DNA of 64,000 nucleotides from Zizania palustris (lineage: Eukaryota > Streptophyta > Magnoliopsida > Poales > Poaceae), in assembly GCA_019279435.1 (NCBI GenBank), contig JAAALK010000283.1, positions 4,898,001 to 4,962,000 on the forward strand. The letters run 5' to 3'. Below the pieces are notes generated by a model. It worked only from the letters and a program-made list of their open reading frames with translations, did not search any database and was not told where the DNA came from. Positions 56,283 through 64,000 of this stretch are shown piece by piece (position 1 is the first letter of the stretch; every line of letters starts with the position of its first letter). Position numbers and translations under genes: made by a program.

Positions 56283-58745
56283 CTACACACGATAAGAATG
56301 CCTCGATCGCTCAGTGCTGGGGTGAGTGAAATAATGACGAGGCATCCAGCACTGAGTGACACAAGTAGTAGGCACAGTAAAAGCAGACGGTCTACGCACA
56401 TAATAATCATAATGATGCAAAGTGCGAGGTCTACCTACATGCTGTAAACGAACAACATGTCGAGGTCTCCTACTCTGACGAGGTACAAATCTGCTAGCCT
56501 GAGGTCTACCACCATATGGAACATGGTAAAGACCTCGAGGAGCAAAACCTCTCCGAGAAGCACGAGGAGCCTCAAAAGCAGGACGATAGTACATATCAGA
56601 CTCATGCATACCTAAAGATGGGTAATGCATGTCCTGATAACTCATCGCCTGTGCACGTCGCTCATCCTTGACGCGACGAAAACAGAACCCAACCAAGTGA
56701 CTCGCCCGCTGACAATAAGAACAATGGAACACTCTCCTAGGGGCACTCTCATGGGTCACAGGAGCAACTCTCACAGGCTCCTTGGGTTTCTTCTGAGTGG
56801 TTTTCTTGGGAGGATTTTTCTTGGTAGGAGGTGTGGTTTTCTTTGGTGGATGGGTAGGCTTTTTGGCTGATGGGGTGTCCAACAGAGCTCTCTCTTTCTC
56901 TAGGGTGGTGGGAGAGGTAAAAACAGTTTTGGACTTACTGGCTGAAGGTATCCTCTCAAAACCCAAACCTAGAGCTACCCCGGCTCTGTCAGCACACAAC
57001 TTGGTCTTGGCCAAGAGCAAATCTATCCTACCCTTTCCCTCAGTGCATTTATTAACCACAGAAAGAAGGTACTCATTTTCAGACATGAGGTTCTCAGCTC
57101 GCTCTCTAGCAGTGCCTAGCTGGTCCTTAAGGGTGATGCAAGTGTCACACACAGGCTGCACATCCTTAGAACTACCGGCCCTCTCCAATCTAGCCTCTAA
57201 ATTATGAACATGCTTATCACGTAAATTAATGCTATCGCGTAATAAAGAGCAGTTCATGCAATCAATAATATCATGAGGTCTAGAATCCACCTCCAAAAGC
57301 TGCTTCTGTGCAGTCTCAAGCTCAGAAAGAGTTTGAGCATGAACAGAACGCAACTGAGCAAGCTCACTCATGACAACCGAACAAGACTCACATTCAGCAT
57401 CATTAAACTTAGACTTAAGCATGGCATATTCAGTAGAAACATTTTCTAGCCTAAGTCTAAGGTCTTTTCTTTCTCTAGCGGCTTGCACAAGTAATCTATC
57501 CTGACCAAGCACTACCTCATTCAGCTCATCTAATTTAATTAGTAGCTGGTCAGATGACAGGTTTACCTCAGATGAGTCAAGCTCATCGCCGCTGTGATCG
57601 CTGTCGGCCATGAAGCAAAGGCCGGTGAAGTCACGTCCCTTCTTGTCCTTCTTGTCCTCCTTCCTTGGGGACTCCTCCTCCTCAGAGCTTGACTCCTCAG
57701 TTGAGGACGTGTCAATGTCGCTGAGAGCAGCAACAAAGGCTCTGGAGGCGGCCTTGGCTACTTTCTTAGCCATCTTGCCGCGCTTGCCCTTCACAAAAGG
57801 CTTCCTCTCCTTTTTGTGGTATTTGGGGCGCTCACTCTCATCTCTCTTTTTGAGCTTAGGGCAATTAGCCTTGATGTGAGAAGTGTCACCGCATTCAAAA
57901 CAACCACCAAAACCACTTCTCCTCTGATCCCGTCTCTCATGATGAAAACGGGTGAACCTCCGGGCAATGAGAGCAAGCTCATCATCAGCTAGAGTGTCCA
58001 CCTGCTCCTTTGTGACGGAGACCAGAGAGGACAAAGCAAAACCATCTGCAAAAACACAAGTACCAGATGTGCTTGGTTCTGCAGTGGTGCCACGGCTAGT
58101 GCTAGAAACCAATGCCAATGGCTGTGGCAAAGAGCTTCTGTGCACTGCAAGAGATGCCTTGGCAATCTCTGTGGACTTCAGCTTGCTAAAGAGTTCATCA
58201 CAGGTCAAGGTGTCATAGCCTGTGGACTCCTCAATGCTGGATATCTTTACTTCCCATATGCTACGGTCAAGAGCATAGAGAAGCTTGATAGCCCTATCGT
58301 GATCACTGTAAGCAAGCGTCCCGTTGGATCGCAAGTTACTCACTATCGCGTCAAAACGAGAAAACATGGCATCTATAGATTCACCAGGTGCCTGCACAAA
58401 CAGCTGATACTGTTGATTGTAGGTGCTTTGGCGCCTGGCCTTAATCTGAGTAGAGCCCTCATGAAAGACAGTGAGCGTTGCCCAAATCTCCCTAGCAGTC
58501 CTAAGGTGTTGCACCCTATCGAACTCACTTCTACTCAAACCGATGAACAGTATGTTCCTAGCCTTGGAGTTGGCATTATACTGATCTTTGTCTGTTTGAG
58601 AGGTGCGAGTCTCAGGGATGGAGTATTGTGAGTCCACAATCTCCCAAATTGCATTTCCTTGGCTTAACAAGTAAGCCTCCATGCGCACCTTCCAGTATGC
58701 AAAATCTGTCCCATCGAACAGAGGAATTTTACTGCCTCTATCCAT
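56283..58745 (-). CDS. SIRE-like copia S1 gag, two zinc knuckles and long coiled coil
   Basis: 820-residue open frame starting MDRGSKIPLFDGTDFAYWKVRMEAYLL, a UBN2-type copia gag N-terminus (about residues 1-190). A first CCHC knuckle lies at about 280-293 (CFECGDTSHIKANC). Then comes a Lys-rich nuclear-like stretch, a Ser/Glu acidic linker, and a long coiled coil at about 395-590 with Cys pairs (CESC, CDTC). A basic Lys/Pro tract (KKTTPPTKKNPPKKTTQKK) precedes a second CCHC knuckle at about 672-685 (CSYCQRASHLVGFC), and an Arg/His/Tyr-rich tail ends at the amber codon. It would assemble the particle and bind RNA. The start ATG at 58745 lies about 50 bases after the primer site. Its length is large for copia gag but normal for SIRE-type elements. 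Confidence 0.9.
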   Translation of the reverse strand: MDRGSKIPLFDGTDFAYWKVRMEAYLLSQGNAIWEIVDSQYSIPETRTSQTDKDQYNANSKARNILFIGLSRSEFDRVQHLRTAREIWATLTVFHEGSTQIKARRQSTYNQQYQLFVQAPGESIDAMFSRFDAIVSNLRSNGTLAYSDHDRAIKLLYALDRSIWEVKISSIEESTGYDTLTCDELFSKLKSTEIAKASLAVHRSSLPQPLALVSSTSRGTTAEPSTSGTCVFADGFALSSLVSVTKEQVDTLADDELALIARRFTRFHHERRDQRRSGFGGCFECGDTSHIKANCPKLKKRDESERPKYHKKERKPFVKGKRGKMAKKVAKAASRAFVAALSDIDTSSTEESSSEEEESPRKEDKKDKKGRDFTGLCFMADSDHSGDELDSSEVNLSSDQLLIKLDELNEVVLGQDRLLVQAARERKDLRLRLENVSTEYAMLKSKFNDAECESCSVVMSELAQLRSVHAQTLSELETAQKQLLEVDSRPHDIIDCMNCSLLRDSINLRDKHVHNLEARLERAGSSKDVQPVCDTCITLKDQLGTARERAENLMSENEYLLSVVNKCTEGKGRIDLLLAKTKLCADRAGVALGLGFERIPSASKSKTVFTSPTTLEKERALLDTPSAKKPTHPPKKTTPPTKKNPPKKTTQKKPKEPVRVAPVTHESAPRRVFHCSYCQRASHLVGFCFRRVKDERRAQAMSYQDMHYPSLGMHESDMYYRPAFEAPRASRRGFAPRGLYHVPYGGRPQASRFVPRQSRRPRHVVRLQHVGRPRTLHHYDYYVRRPSAFTVPTTCVTQCWMPRHYFTHPSTERSRHSYRV

Positions 58746-58792
58746 GTCGCCAACAGATCACAAAACCGGTTAAGGTCAACTGGTGATCTTAA

Positions 58793-58807
58793 CCTGCTCT
58801 GATACCA
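58793..58807 (-). other. Met-tRNA-type primer binding site of copia S1
   Basis: Minus-strand TGGTATCAGAGCAGG, two bases inside the LTR end at 58810. It confirms that 58810-60819 is the 5' LTR of S1. Confidence 0.9.
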
Positions 58808-58809
58808 AT

Positions 58810-60819
58810 TGTTGGACCAGAAACGGCGACCAGAGGGGGGGTGAATGGGAGCTTTTAAAATTTCGGGCTAAAAACTAGCCTTCGATTTCAGTTCTATCTT
58901 CTGCGGAACAGGCTTCGAACACTACCTTCGAAGGTCTGGTTCGGAGGTACTTCGACAGCTCCGAACACAGGCTTCGCAAGGACAAAAGTTCGAAGCCAAG
59001 AAGACTTCGCTCCACTTACAACCCTCGGAAATCTACTCTGCTAAGTCAGTGCAGGCTCCGCACACGGGGTGCTTCGAGCAGGCTTCGCACTTCACCCTTC
59101 GCAAGAGTGGACAGCCCTCTGAGGACTTCGACCAAGTACTTGGCAGCAACCAGTGCTGGGCTTCGTACACAAAGGTCTACACGCACACAAACAGACTACG
59201 CTAAGGGCTTCGACACAAGAAGCAAAACGGGCCTCGATCAGGGCTACGCTAGTAAGCTGTGAGGTCTGGCCTCAAGTTACACAGAGCGACAGCACACTGA
59301 AAAACACACTTCGCACAAAACACCCTTCGCCTAGACAGGCTTCGGTGCACTAAGACAAGCGAGGTATGTAACGCGAGCTCAAGCAAAAAGCACAAAGAAG
59401 CAGGGCTTCGCCGCTTGAACAAGGAACACAAAATGAATTGAACTCTGGATGAATACAGCGAGGTATGTGGCTACAGGAGCTCAACAGTAAATGCTCAAAG
59501 TGTTAAATGTTACCTACCGAGCCCCCATATTTATAGCCCACAGTTCACCCAAAGGAAGTGACTACTCTACCCCTAGGGTTTACAAAAGATTTGACTCTAC
59601 AGAACTAAGGGGTACAAAAGGTAGTCCACCTTTATTCTGGAGGCTTCTCTGTCAGCTTTGCAGAGGGGACAGTGTCAGCCTTTTACAGAACAGACAGTGT
59701 CAGCCTTTGCAGTCTTTGACTTTCTGGAACCTCCCTTCGCACGCGAGGGTGCGGTAGCTTCGGCGAGAAGCCTTGAGCCTGGTGGCCTTCGCTTCGCCGA
59801 AGATGGCCTTCGATACAGTGACGGTTTTGAGCCGAAGCCGTCAAAGCCCTTGGGCCTTCGCACCAACACCTCTGGGGTGGATCACCACGGCTTCGCAGCT
59901 TCACCCAGCTCGAACTCCGTCAGTCCATGTACCGAAGCCATGCAGGCCGAAGCACCTCAAGTCAACCTTGCTCCGGAGCTAGCCTTGCTCCGAAGCCTTC
60001 CACCCTCCGAAGCCCCACCTTCGGAGTACCACCCTTCGAAGTCCCTCCTTCGTCCAAGGCCTCCGCATGAAGCAGTCCATGAGCCCTTCGTCGCAGTGCC
60101 TCTCCCCGAGCACACTCCTCGACGAGCCTCACCCGGACCATGCCTTCGATGCGCCTCGACTTCTGAGACCTCCGTCGGGTACCTTCGAATGTCTCCCTCC
60201 GGAGCACACTTCGAACTCCTTGCCTCCGCAGAGGACTTGTTCCAACCAACTCCGAAGTCACTCCATTCGGAGTACCTTCGAAGTGCCTCACCTCCGAGGA
60301 CTTTGTCTCGGAGTACCTTCAGCCGGAGCCACGCTCCGCACTCTCTGCCTTCACCTGGCACGCCTCGACCCGAGGACCGACCCGGACCACCTTCGCAGCC
60401 ACCGTGACGGAGCTCCCCGCTCCCCTGGCATCAAGCCTCCCGCTTGACCCAGGTTCACCTGCTACGTTCGTCCGTCGCCTCCGAAGTCCCTGCGCACCAC
60501 AGACAAGCAGACAAGTGTATCCAGTACTCCGGAGACCTCTCCGGGTTAGTAGCCTCCGGTACACACTCCGGTGTACTGCCCAAAGTACCGAACCCTTCGG
60601 TACACACCCAGTCATCGTATACTGTCGGACCCCTCCGACAAGCACACTCCGCTGCAACAGCTGCAGCAAGCAAACACCGAACACACTTCAGTGAGACCAC
60701 CTCCGAACACACTTCAGAGGTACCACCTCCGAACACCCTTCGGAGGTACCCTTCGAACAGAGGGTAAAAAGCCTGTCAATCACTCATCACAAACACCGAA
60801 ACCAGCACTTGGTTTCTCA
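58810..60819 (-). repeat. 5' LTR of copia S1
   Basis: 2010 bases. On the minus strand it begins TGAGAAACCAAGTGCTGG at 60819, with a 7-bp hairpin (GAAACCA 60798-60804, TGGTTTC 60810-60816), and ends GGTCCAACA at 58810, after CCCCCCTCTGGTCGCCG. A minus-strand TATA box (CTATAAATATG) lies at about 59526-59536. It is rich in CTTCG and CTCCGAA words, and has short imperfect repeats (ACACTTCAG.G-type, about 27 bp) at 60680-60755. It is inserted in the right LTR of B at the point equivalent to 23231; CCTCT at 60820-60824 is the right site duplication. Long open frames on the plus strand at 59650-60980 are antisense to this LTR and judged non-coding. Confidence 0.88.
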
Positions 60820-61656
60820 CCTCTGAAACCGATCTCTCAGCTACGGACACCTCCGACGAAGTGGCTCCGATTGTGCGAACCTGCAACAGAAGAGGGCGAA
60901 GTACCAATTCAGCCTGAGGACCGAATTTTGCTAAGTGTTGCACTAGTAGCGAAGGTAGCAATCTATTACGCAGATTAGCGGATACTTCACAGGCGAAGTA
61001 ATAAGGCAATAACAATCTATTATGTAGATTAACAGATACTTCACAAGCGAAGTAACAAGGATTACCACTATTCCGTAGTGGCCGGCGGAGGGCTTCCAGG
61101 CAAACCCACAAAGAGGTACAGGAAAATAAAGGTAAAGTAAATACGATCAAAGCATGGGCTTTGGTTTGGTTTGAGTTGGGGGGGCTCTCACGCCGGCCTT
61201 GCCTCTCTATTTATAGGGGTTTAATTCCTAATCTAATCTGCTATTAATCCGGCTAGATAGAGATAAAGATTGAGCTGGAAGCGCATCCAATTCTATCTTT
61301 GCTGACGTGGGCATTGGCCAGGCCCGTCGAGGCCTGCTCCTCGGGTCGAAGCTTCGGTAACGTGGGCTTCAGCCAGGCCTGTCGAGGCTTGCTCCTCGGG
61401 CCGAAGCTTCGGTAGCGTGGGCTTCGACCAGGCCTGTCGAGGCTTGCTTCTCGGGTCGAAACTTCGGTAGCGTGGGCCTCCGAAGGCTTCCTGGCCGAAG
61501 CCCATGGGCTGGCTAGAGGCTTTCAGAGTCCATAGCTCAATGGACTTCGACCCTGTAGGGCTTCGGACAGACCCTGGACATGTGCACTTTCGGCCCTAAT
61601 CACCAAAATTGATATTTTGACAAACTAGCCATTAATGCCATTTTTTGCTATCAACA
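60820..61656 (-). repeat. 5' LTR of gypsy B, partial
   Basis: 837 bases matching 23231-24066, including the 56-bp array (61305-61480) and the minus-strand TATA (about 61205-61215). The first roughly 555 bases of this LTR should precede S1's left end but are not found. It ends TATCAACA at 61656, followed by the GCTGA duplication. Confidence 0.88.
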
Positions 61657-61661
61657 GCTGA

Positions 61662-62874
61662 CAACAAGAGCTATGATAAACTTTCTTGTGAGTAGGTACA
61701 TAAGTTTTAGGTGCAAACCTCACAGTTTTTCTAGGTTTTTGCTTGGAGTATGTCTTTGGTGGTGGAATGATTTTCTTTGTAGGTTGGGTAAGATTCTTGG
61801 CTTTTTGAGTGGTGTCTAACTGGGCTCTCTCTTTCTCAAGGGTAGTAGGTGGAGTGAACACAGTTTTTCTCAGAGTTTTTGGTGTAGTTCTCTCATAACC
61901 CAACCCTAGAGCTAACCCTGCCCTGTCAGCACACATTTTTGTTTTAGCCAAAAGCAAATCCATTTTACCCTTCCCTTCGGTACACTTATCCACCATGGAA
62001 AGAAGATAATCATTCTCACACTTAAGTTTTTTGACTTGCTCTCCCACGAAGTTGAGTTGGTCCTTAAGGGTGATGCAGGTGGAACATGCCAGTTGCACAT
62101 CCTTAGAACACTCAGCACTCTCCAATCTAGTCTTAAGTTCATCAACATGCTTATCCCTCAAATTAATGCTTTCAACAAGTAAAGAACAATTCATTAATTC
62201 ATTGATGACACAAGGACTAGACTCCACCTTCAAAAGTTGTTTCTGAACAATTTCAAGTTTTTCAAGATTTTGAGCATGAATCATATGCAGTTGAGCAAGT
62301 TCATTCATAACAACAATACAAGACTCACATTCAACATTTTTAGACTTAGACTTCAGCAAGACAAGTTCAGTAGAAAGAGATTCGAGTTTGAATTTTAGTT
62401 CCTTTCGTTCTTTAGCAGCAAGTTTAATTAGTCTATCCTGAGAGATGATAGCATCATGTAATTCATCATTTTGAACAAGAAGTTGGTCATGGGATAGACT
62501 TACCTCAGATGAGTCTAGCTCATCGCTGCTATGTATGTTGTCGGCCATGAAGCAAAGGCCAGTGAAGTCTTTTGTCTTCTCCTTCTTTTCTTCATTTTTG
62601 GATGGATCTTCTTCATAGGAGTTTGGCTCCTCACTTGAAGTATTGTCGATGTCGCTGAGGGCGGCCACAAATACTCTGGCTACTCTTTTTGTCCACAGAT
62701 TCACCGGGGCCTTGCACAAACATTTGATATTTCTGATTATATATGCTTTGTCGCCTAGCCTTAATCTGAGTAGTGCCATCATGAAAAGTTTTCAAAGTTT
62801 TCCAAATCCCACGTGCAGTTCGTAGGAGCTGGACCCAATCAAACTCATTGCGACTCATACTGATGAACAATATG
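61662..62874 (-). pseudogene. SIRE-like copia A gag, internal deletion
   Basis: The minus strand carries the C-terminal two-thirds of a gag like S1's: the VFVAALSDIDNTSSEE linker, the coiled coil with CESC and CSTC pairs, the Lys/Pro tract, and the start of the second zinc knuckle (SSCCQ), where gypsy B interrupts at 61656. The N-terminal piece (SMSRNEFDWVQLLRTARGIWKTLK, then QKYQMFVQGPGESVDK) joins directly to the linker near 62690-62700. Compared with S1, about 210 residues including the first zinc knuckle are missing. A frame break lies between the N piece and the rest. The gag start is lost at about 62875, where LTR F begins. Confidence 0.85.
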
Positions 62875-64000
62875 TGTTTATAGAAAAAATGGCATTAATG
62901 GTCAAGCTAAGAAAAATAATAAAAAATGGTATTTTTGACCAAAAATATGCCAAACCTGGCAAAGGCCAGTCTGACCGGCTATAGTAGGCCGGTCCAACTG
63001 GCCAGGCCTGATCAGACTAGACCCATGGGCTCGGTCAGACCGTCCAGGGATTCAGAATGTGAATCCGAAGTGGATTCGAATTGTGTTTGTCCAGATCTTA
63101 TCTCAACCGAATTTTGGTCAAATCCTACTGTATTTTTAGCCATGGATCACCAGCCCACCCCCTATAAATACTAGGGGCAAGGCCGATTCAAGGCTCTCTC
63201 CAATCACAAAAATCCAAAGCCCTAGCTTTGAAACACATTTACTTTTCTTAATTTTCGCATCTTCGTGGGTTTGCTTGAAAGCCCTCTGTCTGTCATGTCC
63301 GTAATCATAGTAACCCTTACTGGTTCGCTTGTGAACCTCACGTTAATCCACGTAACGGATTGCTATCCCTTTTATTAGTTTTTATCACCATATTTGGTAA
63401 TTTGGCCCCTTGGCCGAATTGTATTTGATCTTTGGGTGTTTTTGCAGATCAATTGCCTTCCTAAACATCTCTGCAAAGTTTGGAGGTAATTGAAGATTAT
63501 TTGCTAAGGCTATCGAGGTTTAGCAGATCGGATCTGTTACTTCGGTCCGATGGGCGTTGAGACCCCGGTCTGACCGGACCTCGTCACGCCGTTGTTGGCA
63601 ACAGCCGATCAGACCGACGACATTCCGCCGGTCTGACCAGGACCCCCCGCACCGCACACGCTAAAGCCGAAGCCCGAGCCCATTGAAGCCCTAATCGCTG
63701 AAGTCCCGCGTGCTGGAGCTTCGCATGTTCTTAGGCCAACATTCGGAGATCCCTTCGCACGGTGTGACCGGGGTATCACGGCTGGTCCGACCGGACATAT
63801 CCCACCGATCAGACCACCCGGAGTAACACTTCGCATCAGCCTTCGGGACATCACCCGAAGCCCCTTCGTAGGCCCCCAGTCCGACCGAGGTTGTACCTTC
63901 GGTCTGACCGGGCCTGAGGATGAAGGTGCCCTAGGGAACATTCGGGCAAATCTCCGATGTAACTCCGAATCAGCCTCTGAATTGGCCGATTCTAGGTATT
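62875..64000 (+). repeat. LTR F, plus strand, GGTCTGACCGG-rich, runs off window
   Basis: Begins at about 62875 (TGTTTATAGAAAAAATGG), interrupting gag of copia A. TATA box CTATAAATAC at 63162-63171, then AAGGCCGATTCAAGG, as in LTR H. Near-palindromic GGTC(T/A)GACCGG and GGTCCGACCGG words cluster at 62970-63040 and 63565-63920. No protein is seen; the minus-strand frame at 63609-63941 is a composition artefact. The start shares TGGCATTAATGG with the minus-strand start of B's LTR (61630-61650). The end is outside the window, so it could be a solo LTR or a 5' LTR. Confidence 0.65.

Larger units (their letters stand above)
22675..61656 (-). mobile_element. Ty3/gypsy (Tat-lineage) element B, with all nested insertions
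   Basis: The left LTR (22675-24066) and the right LTR end (60820-61656) are the same sequence. The whole block is flanked by a perfect GCTGA duplication at 22670-22674 and 61657-61661, inside the gag of copia A. Pol lies on the minus strand next to the left LTR, so this is the 3' LTR. Only the 3' half of B's own body is present (24067-27564). Its protease, gag, primer site and the first part of the right LTR are not found; they should lie between 27565 and 60819 and may be deleted or hidden in the N gap. Confidence 0.8.

Noticed and set aside
59658..60407. 249-aa plus-strand frame and neighbours within the S1 LTR
   Set aside because: Antisense to the LTR in a region of biased composition (CTTCG/CTCCGAA words) with overlapping open frames on both strands; no recognisable domain.
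63609..63941. 110-aa frame in LTR F
   Set aside because: Same motif-driven composition effect as in LTR H.

Overview
This is a 64-kb piece of plant nuclear DNA, most probably from a grass. All I can recognise in it is nested LTR retrotransposons. I see no host gene, rRNA or tRNA gene, CRISPR array or prokaryotic operon. The grass assignment is an inference. It rests on SIRE-type Ty1/copia elements with Met-tRNA primer sites, Tat-lineage Ty3/gypsy elements (one with an Asp-type primer site and an antisense gene like that of maize Grande), and a large non-autonomous element with 4.1-kb LTRs.

Outer layers. A minus-strand copia (C; 1-167 and 8826-10143) is split by a minus-strand gypsy derivative (D; 168-8825) that keeps gag and protease, lacks RT and integrase, and carries an intron-containing gene on the opposite strand. 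C is cut at 10144 by a plus-strand LTR (H; 10144-11744). Next comes a minus-strand gypsy (E; LTR 11787-12463, broken pol to 13925), cut by a minus-strand SIRE-like copia (A; LTR 13926-16354, pol 17109-22674, gag 61662-62874). A carries a solo LTR (19401-21439, site duplication TCGGT). It is split by gypsy B (22675-61656), whose two ends share the site duplication GCTGA across 39 kb. A's gag is cut at about 62875 by a plus-strand LTR (F) that runs off the window.

Inside B. B's pol (24213-27559) is cut by copia S3, whose 5' LTR is itself split by a very young 10.76-kb LARD-like element (28420-39179; LTRs 28420-32512 and 35088-39179, duplication CCAGG). S3's gag ends in an inverted LTR (S2, 41018-43007). 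After S2's 3' untranslated region there is a 100-N gap (44123-44222). The right side holds two Tat elements of one family in opposite orientation: G1 (gag-pol and LTR, 44223-47570) and G2 (60-bp tandem array, antisense five-exon gene, PPT and 3' LTR, 47571-52975). Then comes a nearly intact SIRE-like copia S1 (pol 53115-56267, gag 56283-58745, 5' LTR 58810-60819), inserted in B's right LTR. The nest is about eight layers deep (C, H, E, A, B, S1, G2, G1).

Most notable: (1) a five-exon, phase-consistent antisense gene of 1114 codons with its own TATA box inside G2, with a decayed counterpart in D; (2) inverted repeats bracketing the polypurine tract and LTR start in two SIRE-like copies, with one compensatory base pair; (3) an amber codon at the gag-pol junction shared by two SIRE-like elements; (4) mismatched LTRs around the N gap, pointing to hidden sequence or a recombinant element.
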